A model generated the notes under the pieces. It was not told the origin of the DNA, made no database searches, and was given only the letters and a program-made list of their open reading frames with translations. The translations under genes and the position numbers were made by a program. This document shows, piece after piece, positions 33,981 through 42,652 of a stretch of 64,000 bases of DNA. Source of the stretch: Alteromonas sp. KUL42 (GTDB lineage Bacteria; Pseudomonadota; Gammaproteobacteria; Enterobacterales; Alteromonadaceae); contig NZ_BJKK01000009.1 of NCBI RefSeq assembly GCF_006538325.1, positions 1 to 64,000 of the forward strand, read 5' to 3'. Every line of letters begins with the position of its first letter. The first letter of the stretch is position 1.

Positions 33981-35450
33981 GTGCGTGAGCTATTCGGTTT
34001 ATCTGAAAAATATGGATTCAAGGCTCCACTGGTATCGGTTCAAGACGACTTCGATTTCAAAGTATTTATGAGACTTTGTAGTTCTTTAAACATATCACCT
34101 ACTACTAGTACTGTGGCTTCAGACATATTTATTGCCCTGCAAGAGATTGAAGAACTAACGGCTAGCTTAGATTTCATATCAGCGAGAATAAGCCGTAAAA
34201 TTTCGAATGTACGCCATCATTTAGTGCAGTTGGAAAAGGAAGGGCTAATTTCAAGTGAGTTTATAACTACCGATCCCATTAAGAAACGTAGAGGAAAGCT
34301 TTATAAATTAGCAATTCCTAAAGGTCATTTCTTAACAGCGTCTGATGTAGAAAAAGAAGATGCTGCTTCAGATAATTTACAGTCCGTATCATCAAGTACT
34401 GTTGAAACGATAAATATTGAACGCTACGACGACAAAACAAGGTTCATGGAGCTTCAGATAGTTCGCTACTTGGTCAAAGCAATGCGGACTAATCGTAAAG
34501 ATAAATCGAGTACAATTAGCATTAAGCTACGCGAAGAGGGAAGACCTAAACCTGTTCTTATTACAGCCAGAGCAGAGGAGGGGAGGCTTATATATCTTCC
34601 CGATATGAGCTACTACGCTAGCGCAATCACTTGGCTGATAAATCATATATCCGAGCAATTAGATGAGTCGGAAAATATTGGGGAGACCTTTACTCTACCT
34701 CTAGAGCCTCTGATAACAATGGCCAAAGATATTCCCGTATCGGAAGCCTCTGCTGGCGGCTACATTAATAATGCTATTCAGTCGCTACATCGGCTCTCAG
34801 CTACGACTTTTGATATGAGAGATTTTTACGATAGTAATAAGGACTTTATTGTTGATATCGAATTGTATTACAAGTTGTTTCGATTGGAAGCCATAGTGAC
34901 CTATGAGGATTCAAAAAACGTCGAAAAAAAGGCTGCAGTAATTCAATTTCCACGCTCGACGGTGAAGAGTATTGTTGCAGCGATTAAGGAAAGGCGGACA
35001 TTAGACGATATGTTACTCATTGATAGTGACGTCTTTGCTACTAAAAATGAGATCGAAATTCTTTTTGGGCTGTGGGCTAGAGAGCATTTAATTACTGGTC
35101 GTCAAGCACAGCAACTATATGCCTGGAATGAGCTAAGAGAATCGGTGGCACCTTCATCTAGCCTAAATGAATTCAAACGAAAATTCTCAAATATGGTCTT
35201 GGCTAATTCAGATCCGTCTTATAAAGCAAAAATACACGAAGCTGTAGAGGATAAGATCGTTAAGCAGGTCGGAACTTGTCATCTATCAGAACAGCGAAAA
35301 GGAGAGCTCGTCGTTGAATATGGAAGAGCTACTGTACAGGGCTATTTAATCAATATTGGCTATTCCCCAGAGCAGGGTATACCTGTGATCGCCTTTAGAC
35401 GCGATATGTCTGCGCTCCATATTCTGGGTAAATTAGAAGATCGCAGATAA
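33981..35450 (+). CDS. rep: Plasmid replication initiator-like winged-helix protein
   Basis: A 489-residue soluble protein. The GTG start follows an aggaagaaag ribosome binding site. Near residues 55-105 is a winged helix-turn-helix (FISARISRKISNVRHHLVQLEKEGLIS). The rest is an alpha/beta region without a signature I can name. Its position, divergent from parAB across a region with iteron-like repeats and followed by two more copies (35469, 35511), is what one expects of an iteron-binding initiator in Alteromonadales plasmids. Family naming is by context and general architecture rather than a diagnostic motif. A large plasmid regulator is the alternative. Confidence 0.65.
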   Translation: MRELFGLSEKYGFKAPLVSVQDDFDFKVFMRLCSSLNISPTTSTVASDIFIALQEIEELTASLDFISARISRKISNVRHHLVQLEKEGLISSEFITTDPIKKRRGKLYKLAIPKGHFLTASDVEKEDAASDNLQSVSSSTVETINIERYDDKTRFMELQIVRYLVKAMRTNRKDKSSTISIKLREEGRPKPVLITARAEEGRLIYLPDMSYYASAITWLINHISEQLDESENIGETFTLPLEPLITMAKDIPVSEASAGGYINNAIQSLHRLSATTFDMRDFYDSNKDFIVDIELYYKLFRLEAIVTYEDSKNVEKKAAVIQFPRSTVKSIVAAIKERRTLDDMLLIDSDVFATKNEIEILFGLWAREHLITGRQAQQLYAWNELRESVAPSSSLNEFKRKFSNMVLANSDPSYKAKIHEAVEDKIVKQVGTCHLSEQRKGELVVEYGRATVQGYLINIGYSPEQGIPVIAFRRDMSALHILGKLEDRR

Positions 35451-35468
35451 CGCAGTATTGAATTAGTA

Positions 35469-35528
35469 TTTGGATCGAATCTTTAATCTAACAAAATCAA
35501 GGATTAACACCTGGATCGAATCTTTAAA
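35469..35528 (+). repeat. Two iteron-like direct repeats downstream of rep
   Basis: TTTGGATCGAATCTTTAA (35469-35486) and CTGGATCGAATCTTTAAA (35511-35528), starts of the GGATCG core 41 bp apart (about four helical turns). Just after them comes a short gatc-rich stretch, gatcacaaatagatcgtgat. Together these are good Rep or DnaA-region candidates. Confidence 0.65.
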
Positions 35529-35675
35529 AAGATCACAAATAGATCGTGATCCGCCTTGATCTATCATACCTTTCATATAAAGATTACACCTATCGAGAAA
35601 ACAAGAAAAAAAATGATATTATCTTTAAAAGCTCAGTGAAGAGCACTTTGAAATATGGATAGATAAGAAGCGCTA

Positions 35676-35743
35676 AAAACAAAACCCGTGGAGTGTTGGC
35701 GCACTGCACGGGTCTTTAGATGTAACTTTTCGAAGCAGTTACA
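35676..35743 (-). ncRNA. Candidate antisense RNA in the leader of the 35829 gene
   Basis: On the minus strand a promoter-like TTGACC - 16 bp - TAGAAT (35777 to 35750) is followed by about 60 bases and then a strong intrinsic terminator: stem ACCCGTG-x-AGTG / CACT-x-CACGGGT (35713-35684) with a TTTTGTTTTT tract. No minus-strand gene lies upstream to need this terminator, so a short RNA of about 65-70 nt antisense to the next gene's leader is a reasonable reading. A second dyad (tagatgt at 35717, acatcta at 35743) overlaps the -10 box and could be an operator. Transcription is not demonstrated. Confidence 0.45.
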
Positions 35744-35828
35744 CATCTAATTCTAGCGGTTTACCAGATCAGGTCAACCACTAATGCGTTTTTTATCAGC
35801 AAATCTGCGTATATTGTTGGTAAAAAAG

Positions 35829-36698
35829 ATGAATTCTAATAACAACTATGACGACGTTGTTTTTATGTCGCCAGGGCAATTTGAGTATTTGTCAGACACA
35901 GAGTCCTTTGTGTTTGCACATGTTGCTTTTTTTGCATCTCAAATGCGACCATACAAACGACAATTCAAACAGACAACACAAGCAATCTGTAACAAGATTG
36001 GCTACTCGCCAAATGCTGTTCGTGAAGCTATAACATCCCTGATAGAAAAAGGTTTTTTAAAGAAGAGCCAACCATTAGAGGAAGGGCAGGGCACCTTTCA
36101 CCCGTATTACGATAAAATATCCCACCGGCTGCACGTGGGCGAGCATAGCTATGCTGCTTTGTTCGCTCGGGAGCTAGAAAAGACGCTTATTACCTCAAAG
36201 AATAAGAGTAAAAGTAGCCAAGAACGCGCCATGACTTTTTTTAAAGTGCATGTAGGACAGTTGAAACGTAATATATCTCTATTATCAGGTAACAGTTCTA
36301 AACATGTTCACAAAGCTCTTATCATGCATGGGTATCTTCAAAACCAGCATAAGTGGAATGTTGAGAAAAATCGAAATAGCTTACAGCGTACAGTGCCTTC
36401 ACTTGCTCGATTTTTAAAATGGTCTCAAAACACTGTTAGACGTGTAATCAACACCTTAAAGCACTGGGGCATCATAGACTATAGTTACACTAAAGGGTTT
36501 GTGAAATTCTTAATTGTAAGACAGTTCGACACTGCAGCTAAATGTGTGAAATCTCTCATAACAAAATTGTGCAACGTTGTTCAAAGAAAGAAGCACATAG
36601 AGACCATCCGCTCACCTGAACCACTAAACGCCTCACCAAGAACACCTCAGGAAGCAGCTAAACACCTACAAAAACTAAAGAGCTTAGGTAAGATTTAG
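35829..36698 (+). CDS. Plasmid protein with two winged helix-turn-helix regions
   Basis: About 289 residues from the ATG at 35829 (MNSNNNYDDVVFMSPGQFEY). The frame is open from 35784, so an ATG 15 codons earlier is possible. A winged helix at about 45-80 (TTQAICNKIGYSPNAVREAI, TSLIEKGFLKK) and a second at about 200-240 (PSLARFLKWSQNTVRRVINT, LKHWGIID) suggest a DNA-binding regulator or accessory replication protein. The C-terminus is basic. I cannot name a family. It lies after the iteron-like repeats and the candidate antisense RNA, so copy-number control is an obvious but unproved role. Confidence 0.6.
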   Translation: MNSNNNYDDVVFMSPGQFEYLSDTESFVFAHVAFFASQMRPYKRQFKQTTQAICNKIGYSPNAVREAITSLIEKGFLKKSQPLEEGQGTFHPYYDKISHRLHVGEHSYAALFARELEKTLITSKNKSKSSQERAMTFFKVHVGQLKRNISLLSGNSSKHVHKALIMHGYLQNQHKWNVEKNRNSLQRTVPSLARFLKWSQNTVRRVINTLKHWGIIDYSYTKGFVKFLIVRQFDTAAKCVKSLITKLCNVVQRKKHIETIRSPEPLNASPRTPQEAAKHLQKLKSLGKI

Positions 36699-36724
36699 CT
36701 AGCTTAGCGCTCAATTAAGAAAAA

Positions 36725-36746
36725 CTCGACTTTTCGAGGGCTTTTT
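36725..36746 (+). terminator. Intrinsic terminator after the 35829 gene
   Basis: CTCGA / TCGAG stem with a short loop followed by gggcttttttg, 27 bp after the stop codon. Confidence 0.7.
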
Positions 36747-37216
36747 TGCGCGTATATTTCAATAAATTACTCTCATTTTCTTCTTTTTACTAAAAGACAA
36801 TCTACTTTTGCCTCTTTCTGAGCTTACCTGTCCAATCTCTAGGCCATATTAAGAACTTGCTAGGGCGCTATAGAGCAAAACAGCGCCATTGATGCGTGAG
36901 GAAGAGTACATACATGCGCCACTATTGTCATTGAAGAGCAACATTGTACTTACAAGGTCCTATAATCACATTGGTGCACACATTAGAAGTAATATAGATG
37001 TTAGATAAAAAGTTTATATATGGCTTCGCCGATACTCTCACTAATTCTGAATTAGTTATTTGTAACAAACGTTAGCCTTGTTAGAGAAGTTTGTACTATT
37101 TGGTAATCGCTTCGAGTGAATATACAACAGCATATTTGACCGATAGTGCTTGTTATTGATTGATTGTGAATATATTGTTAAGACACCACTTTTTGAATAA
37201 AGAGAAAGCTTCAACA
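36747..37216. other. Intergenic region, probable promoter of the beta-helix gene
   Basis: No gene visible in 470 bp. A TGATTGATTGTG cluster at 37157-37168 (overlapping TGATTGA and TGATTGT) matches the half-site found before the rhamnose and uronate operons and lies about 50 bp before the next start codon. This is the transition from plasmid backbone to the ulvan enzyme block. Confidence 0.45.
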
Positions 37217-38917
37217 ATGAGAGTTGCTAAAATTACATATAGAAAGCCACTGCTATATACACCGTTAAAGTATATTTGCTTCTCACTAATGTTTACATCA
37301 TTTCATAACTCAATTATTGCAGCACCGGATCTACATACCGAACAAAAACTACAATCAAATAATGTTTATCTCCCTGATTATTCTTATGCAGGTTATCACT
37401 TTGGTGAAAGAGATATTACACATCGAGAAACGACCACTTACGTAGACGTTCAGGACTTCGGTGCAGTACCTGATGACGAAAAAGATGATACAAAGGCTAT
37501 ATTAAGCGCCCTGAAACACGCCCATAGTATAAATGGACATGTCACAGTAACATTTCCCAAAGGGCAGTTTATCGTAAAAGACATTCTTAAAATTACTCGG
37601 GGAAATATTACGGTTAGCGGGAAAGGAATGGGCGGAAAGGGCACTCAACTCTACTTTCCAATGCCTCTTTCAATCATTGATAAAACCCCTCACTTAGATG
37701 AATTAAGAAACTATTTAAGGTTACATAACAAAAAACAACGTAATGCTGAGATCTATATCGATGATTATTTTTCAGAATACTCTTGGTCCGGAGGGGTGAT
37801 ATGGGTTCAAAAAGAAGGAACTCGACCAGTACCTTACCTAGAAGAGTTAGATAAACAGCTTCCAATGTTAGCGAAAATTACCCAAGGTAAGAGAGGGACA
37901 AAAACCTTAGAAGTTAGCAACACATCAGAAATTTCAGTTGGTGACATACTCAGAATAGACTGGCACAACAAAATCGGTAAACAAGCCGGTATTATAAAGT
38001 CAATTTATGGAGATACCGACCTGGTGATCGGTTCACATCACTTTGATTTTCCTAATCGTCCACTAGTAATGCAGCCCACTCAAGTAGAATCAGTTAAAGG
38101 AAATAAGATCGAGATACGCGATCCTCTTCTACATGACATTAATAATGATATACCCGCCCACATCTCATCATGGGAGCACCTAGAAGAAGTTGGTATTGAG
38201 GGGTTGTCAATTCAATTCCCAATGGGTGATACCTATGGCCATCACGTTGAACAAGGTTTTAACGGGATCTATTTGACTAGTGTGTTTAATGGTTGGATAA
38301 GAGATGTAAGCTTTAACAATGCCGATAGCGCCATATTGACCGAAAACAGCGGAAACGTGACTATCTCCAATATACACAGCTATGGAACACGTTTTGGTCA
38401 TTATGGTATTCACCTTGGCAGCGTGCACAATTTTTTAGTCGAAGATGCCAAAATATCAAATCCGACTGTTCATACCTTTAGCATGAATACCAAGTCGACT
38501 AAAAGTGTATTTTTGCGGGGAGAAGCTTTCACTCAGCCAACGCTAGATCAGCATGCAGGCGCTAATCACCAAAACCTTTACGATAACATGACTTTTCATA
38601 TAGAAGCTCAGCGCGATGAAAAAGGTCCCTACTATGATTTATGGTTTGGCGGTGGGGCAGGGTATTGGCAACCTGGACACGGGCGTTATAACACCACGTG
38701 GAACGCAAAAATATTTGTTGAAAGTGGTGCTGATAGTAACGAAACCGTAAGAATTTTAGGCCAAACAGAAGGGCCTGATGCAAGAGTTATTGGTATATAC
38801 GGAAACAGGAAGTTTGCAGTGGAACATTATCCTTTACCGTATATAGCTGACATAAATTCAAAAGTGTCTATACCCTCTCTTTATGAATATCAGAAACAAA
38901 AAAGACTAAAACGGTAG
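37217..38917 (+). CDS. Secreted pectate-lyase-3-like beta-helix protein
   Basis: About 566 residues from the ATG at 37217; an earlier TTG at 37160 is in frame but lacks support. The N-terminal segment YICFSLMFTSFHNSIIAAPD (ends about residue 36) looks like a signal peptide. The motif VDVQDFGAVPDDEKDDTKAI with HVTVTFPKGQFIV and ITVSGKGMGGKGTQLYF is the opening of the pectate_lyase_3 type beta-helix, and the C-terminal half continues with SNIHSYGTRFGHYGIHLGS. Family function is usually polysaccharide cleavage; the enzyme class here is unknown. Position beside the PL24 lyase block and a regulon-type motif upstream suggest ulvan, perhaps as an additional lyase or hydrolase. Confidence 0.72.
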   Translation: MRVAKITYRKPLLYTPLKYICFSLMFTSFHNSIIAAPDLHTEQKLQSNNVYLPDYSYAGYHFGERDITHRETTTYVDVQDFGAVPDDEKDDTKAILSALKHAHSINGHVTVTFPKGQFIVKDILKITRGNITVSGKGMGGKGTQLYFPMPLSIIDKTPHLDELRNYLRLHNKKQRNAEIYIDDYFSEYSWSGGVIWVQKEGTRPVPYLEELDKQLPMLAKITQGKRGTKTLEVSNTSEISVGDILRIDWHNKIGKQAGIIKSIYGDTDLVIGSHHFDFPNRPLVMQPTQVESVKGNKIEIRDPLLHDINNDIPAHISSWEHLEEVGIEGLSIQFPMGDTYGHHVEQGFNGIYLTSVFNGWIRDVSFNNADSAILTENSGNVTISNIHSYGTRFGHYGIHLGSVHNFLVEDAKISNPTVHTFSMNTKSTKSVFLRGEAFTQPTLDQHAGANHQNLYDNMTFHIEAQRDEKGPYYDLWFGGGAGYWQPGHGRYNTTWNAKIFVESGADSNETVRILGQTEGPDARVIGIYGNRKFAVEHYPLPYIADINSKVSIPSLYEYQKQKRLKR

Positions 38918-38926
38918 GAAAAATTC

Positions 38927-38951
38927 GGCCCAAGACTAGAAATCTTGGGCC
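38927..38951. terminator. Bidirectional terminator between convergent genes
   Basis: Perfect 9-bp stem ggcccaaga / tcttgggcc with a 7-base loop, followed by attttaatt on the plus strand and tttttcc on the minus strand. Serves the beta-helix gene and the PL24-cohesin operon. Confidence 0.75.
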
Positions 38952-38958
38952 ATTTTAA

Positions 38959-39474
38959 TTAACTCATCCGCTTTCTGAAAAATATAATCCCTGCAATACA
39001 AAATATTGCCAGGGTTGATGGGGCAGGAACCGATGTTGCGTCTATGTCGTCTCCGTCAAAATTTTGCGCATACATGTCAACTAATGTAAGTTCAGGTGAT
39101 AACACGCCGTCTTCTAAAGCAACAAAGCTAAACGTACCCAGTTTAAATGACGTACCGAGAACACTACTCCAATTGGGTGATAGGCCTAGTTGGAATATTA
39201 ATTCATTGCCAACGGCATAAGCATCGTCAAAGTAAGAGTTATTAAACACACTGTCTGTGACGGAAAGCACATCGAATTCGAAAAGACTAGCATCGAAATC
39301 CCATACAACTTCAAGGAAGTCTATCGCAGGATTAGCGTTGTTTATGAATACCTCTATTTCAATGATGTCTCCATTTAGGTAGGACGAGGAATCATTTGAA
39401 AAGGTAATTAATGATGCTTTCGACGAAAAGGACATCACTAAACCAAAGATAAGAATTAAATTCGCTATTTTCAT
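38959..39474 (-). CDS. PEP-CTERM-anchored cohesin-like protein
   Basis: A 171-residue exported protein. Signal peptide about 1-20 (ending SSKA). Residues about 22-145 resemble a cohesin module: NGDIIEIEVFINNANPAIDF is followed by VVWDFDASLFEFDVLSVTDS (compare the YDPSVLEF region of cohesins) and later GTSFKLGTFSFVALEDG. The C-terminus VPAPSTLAIFCIAGIIFFRK plus a basic end is a PEP-CTERM sorting signal of the Alteromonadales VPAPST type, recognised by exosortase (not encoded here). The gene starts 9 bp after the PL24 lyase gene, whose product ends in a dockerin-like module. Together they look like an anchor-enzyme pair on the cell surface. The cohesin assignment is from pattern, so moderate. 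Confidence 0.65.
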   Translation of the reverse strand: MKIANLILIFGLVMSFSSKASLITFSNDSSSYLNGDIIEIEVFINNANPAIDFLEVVWDFDASLFEFDVLSVTDSVFNNSYFDDAYAVGNELIFQLGLSPNWSSVLGTSFKLGTFSFVALEDGVLSPELTLVDMYAQNFDGDDIDATSVPAPSTLAIFCIAGIIFFRKRMS

Positions 39475-39483
39475 TTTTTACTC

Positions 39484-42483
39484 CTAATTTGAGCCGCAGC
39501 GTGAATAGGTACAGCGACGAACGAGACCGCGAGTATCTCTGTTATTTACAACGCCATCATTGTTGAAGTCATAACGAATATTCATTTCTTGTCCATTGCG
39601 CATCGCAGCCGTAAAGAGTCGAATATCTCTATTATCTACAACGGAGTCATTGTTAAGGTCACCGAGTAGATTAATATTTATAAAAATGCTTGATTCAGAC
39701 TGCTTATTGTTTGAATCAGTAGCAACGACTTTTACTAAATGCGTACCCTCTGGCAAATCGAGTAATTCATCTGAATAGTTTTCAGCTCCCCATTCAAATG
39801 GAGGTTCATAGATTTCTCTTACCAACTGGTCATCAATGTAAAGTGCTAAGCTAACCAGAGAAATATCGTCATTCGCCGTAGAGGCGTCTGCCGTTATGGA
39901 AAGGTTTTGATATTCAGTAAGCAGTGAGATATCGCTTTCGTTTATCATTACTGAAGGCCCTGGTAAGCTAAGAACAACTAGTGTCATATCGCTTTCACCC
40001 TCAAGACCCGCACTATCTTTCGCGACAGCAGTAAACGTGTGAGTGCCTACACCTAAAGGCGAGGGGTTAGGTTCATGACGGTCTAACCAACCCATAGCGC
40101 CAAATTCGTATGGCGCATGAGAATGGCCAAAGTTCCAAACTGGGCGGGTATCTACCCTTACCAATTCGCCATTTCTATACAGAGTAACCGACTGTACATC
40201 ACGGCCTTCTACAGGTGATTCTGCATCGATAGTAATCGCTAGTTTTTCATAGCCTTCATAGACTGTCACAGTTGAATTAGGCCACGTAACGACTGGTGGT
40301 TGCGGCTCGCCCTTCACTACTAGCTGCATCGACGCTGTAGACTCCTCACCTTCACTATCAATAGCAACAGCTGTAAACTCATAGGTGCCAGCTGTCAACG
40401 GTGAGGGGTTCGGTGAATGAGTGTCAAGCCATCCCATAGCACCCGTTTCATGAGGTTTTGACGCATGTCCAAATAGATAAGGAAGAGAAGTATCTGTTCT
40501 AACAAACTCGCCATCAATGTAGAGAGACACTGATTCGATAGAACGCCCTTCTACAGCACTTTCTGCATTAATGGTAAGGTTGAGTTTTTCAAATCCTTCA
40601 TCTACTTCTAAATTCTCTTGAGGAAATGAAACGATGGGGGCGTTTGAGTTAACGTTAAGTACCATTGTTGCAATAGCGCTATCACCTTCGCTATCTACCG
40701 CTACAGCTTTAAATATATGGCGTCCTGCCTCAAGTGGGGTAGGGTTTGGCTCATGGGTGTCCAACCATCCCATAGCGCCCGTTTCATGGGGTTTAGACCC
40801 ATGACCAAATAAGTAGGGCAGGGATGTGTCTGTACGTACTAACTCATCGTTAATATAAAGCGTAACAGACTGTATGGTTCTGCCTTCTACAGGGCTTTCA
40901 GCAGAAATGTTTAGACTTAGTTTTTCAAAACCTTGCTCTACAGATAGTGAAGGGGAGGGGAAAGATACTAGCGGTGCATTAGCATCAGACTCTATGTCCA
41001 AATCGATAATTTGGAGATAAAGCGGCATTGCGTTACCTGAAGTACGCTCCATAAGGTAGTAGTAGACTTTGCCATCTTTTATATAAAGTGTACCGTGATC
41101 GAAAACTGGTCCATCGGTGGCTTTATACACTCTGACAAAGTTATTGGTGCCGCCTTGGGCTTTCTCAACATAGGGGCGGCCCCCCTCTAAACCTACAATA
41201 TAGACATTGTCACCTGATGTATAAATCTCGCTTGCACCGGTGAAATCAGTACTAATTATAAATTCATCAGCGCCAGCCGGTTTATATGAATGAATATATA
41301 CTTCTTCGTAATCAGGTCTATTACGGTCTGTAGAACGCACTTTGCTGATTATATGAATGTCGCCTTTCTCTGTAACAGTCCAGTCAAAACTTCCCACAAT
41401 GTAAACCGAGTTGGCTTCGGTGTGGCTTATATAGTCACCTGGTTCAAATACTTTAATCTCATCTGAATTGATGAGCGGCCACGTCATTGGCTCACCTTTG
41501 TGGTTCTTCCAATCACCGAAACCATCTGGATGGTCTGAATATGCGTAATAGACACCGTTTTGGTATTTATACTTGTCTGAATTATTGTTACTTCGCTGTT
41601 GAAAGCCTACGCGAAGCTTGCCATTCACGTATTTCATGTTTCCATAAAGGCCCCAGTTATAGTCGTTGCCTTTAAGCTTTTGGTTGTTTTCATTAAACTT
41701 AGTGAACGTCGACCACTTTTCTGTCTCAGCGTCATAGCGATTGAAAACATAAGCGCCATTATTGTTTCCGCCAAGGCGCATATAAAGAAGTAGCGTACCG
41801 TCTACTGTGGTAAAAAACTTGGGATAGGTCAGGCGAGCAAAATTGCTTTTATCGCTTAGGTCACCGGTCATGGTGAGGTGCTTGTAATCATCATCCCCTT
41901 GACTGACTTCACTGGTATCTTTTACAAATTTATCTAGCGTAAATTCTGAGTGGGGAAGCTCAGCGGCACCAGGTATGCTATAAGAATAGCGAAAGAAATC
42001 GTCTTTAAATTTGCCGCCGTGGTTATTGTTATCATATGCGTGCATGTCGAACACCATATGGATGGTGCCATTAATCGGGCTAACCGCTAAACCAATTGTG
42101 TTGTGCGACTCGCCAACGAGTGGGTCCCCTCTAAACCCTGTGTGCTTGTGTGGGAACTCTATCGTAGATAACTCACCGCTAATTGTATTGTAACGAGTGA
42201 GCATCACGTTTCTTTCGCTTTTCCCGCCCTTATACCACGTCATAAAGACATAGTGCTTATAGGTTTTCACTGCATCACCATGTGCAGAGATGTTCGGGCC
42301 GAAAAAATAGTCGTACTTCTCACCCGTATCAGGTGTACCTACGTTTGAAAAATCGAGGTTTCTGCCATCGAAGTGCAGTCCTTCATCGGTAATTTTTACT
42401 TGTTGTTCAAGTGTCACTTCCGCATTTAACGAAAACGCACCCAGTAAGGTGGTTGAAACTAACAATGTTTTTAGGCATTTCAT
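39484..42483 (-). CDS. PL24-type ulvan lyase with Ig-like repeats and C-terminal dockerin
   Basis: A 999-residue secreted lyase. Signal peptide 1-21 (ending SLNA). Residues about 25-490 are a beta-propeller catalytic domain resembling PL24 ulvan lyases of Alteromonas ([57 protein letters not shown]). Four Ig-like repeats follow at about 500-605, 611-720, 729-835 and 840-935; the first three share [16 protein letters not shown] cores and are also similar at DNA level. Residues 938-996 form a type I dockerin-like duplication: [12 protein letters not shown] and [12 protein letters not shown], with Ca-ligand positions 1, 3, 5, 9 and 12 all Asp/Asn. It cuts ulvan by beta-elimination at rhamnose-3-sulfate - uronate linkages. 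First gene of an operon with the cohesin-like gene. Confidence 0.82.
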   Translation of the reverse strand: MKCLKTLLVSTTLLGAFSLNAEVTLEQQVKITDEGLHFDGRNLDFSNVGTPDTGEKYDYFFGPNISAHGDAVKTYKHYVFMTWYKGGKSERNVMLTRYNTISGELSTIEFPHKHTGFRGDPLVGESHNTIGLAVSPINGTIHMVFDMHAYDNNNHGGKFKDDFFRYSYSIPGAAELPHSEFTLDKFVKDTSEVSQGDDDYKHLTMTGDLSDKSNFARLTYPKFFTTVDGTLLLYMRLGGNNNGAYVFNRYDAETEKWSTFTKFNENNQKLKGNDYNWGLYGNMKYVNGKLRVGFQQRSNNNSDKYKYQNGVYYAYSDHPDGFGDWKNHKGEPMTWPLINSDEIKVFEPGDYISHTEANSVYIVGSFDWTVTEKGDIHIISKVRSTDRNRPDYEEVYIHSYKPAGADEFIISTDFTGASEIYTSGDNVYIVGLEGGRPYVEKAQGGTNNFVRVYKATDGPVFDHGTLYIKDGKVYYYLMERTSGNAMPLYLQIIDLDIESDANAPLVSFPSPSLSVEQGFEKLSLNISAESPVEGRTIQSVTLYINDELVRTDTSLPYLFGHGSKPHETGAMGWLDTHEPNPTPLEAGRHIFKAVAVDSEGDSAIATMVLNVNSNAPIVSFPQENLEVDEGFEKLNLTINAESAVEGRSIESVSLYIDGEFVRTDTSLPYLFGHASKPHETGAMGWLDTHSPNPSPLTAGTYEFTAVAIDSEGEESTASMQLVVKGEPQPPVVTWPNSTVTVYEGYEKLAITIDAESPVEGRDVQSVTLYRNGELVRVDTRPVWNFGHSHAPYEFGAMGWLDRHEPNPSPLGVGTHTFTAVAKDSAGLEGESDMTLVVLSLPGPSVMINESDISLLTEYQNLSITADASTANDDISLVSLALYIDDQLVREIYEPPFEWGAENYSDELLDLPEGTHLVKVVATDSNNKQSESSIFININLLGDLNNDSVVDNRDIRLFTAAMRNGQEMNIRYDFNNDGVVNNRDTRGLVRRCTYSRCGSN

Positions 42484-42652
42484 AATTTTATTAGCTCAAG
42501 TCTGTTATTAAGTGATGTGTGTTTATTACCAAATGTTAATACTGCAACATTTCAATAACATTCAGTTTCGGACATACCATATTACATTGTGTTTACAAAA
42601 GCATTACTTTATGATCATTATTAGTCAAAAGTAGTCATTTGGATGGAAGAGT

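Noticed and set aside
35684..35713. Plus-strand terminator after rep
   Set aside because: The T tract is on the minus-strand side only; on the plus strand the hairpin is followed by cttta, not a T run.
40000..41000. Direct DNA repeats of about 330 bp suggesting a tandem array or assembly artefact
   Set aside because: They encode the Ig-like repeats of the PL24 lyase and have diverged copy to copy, as expected of a domain repeat.
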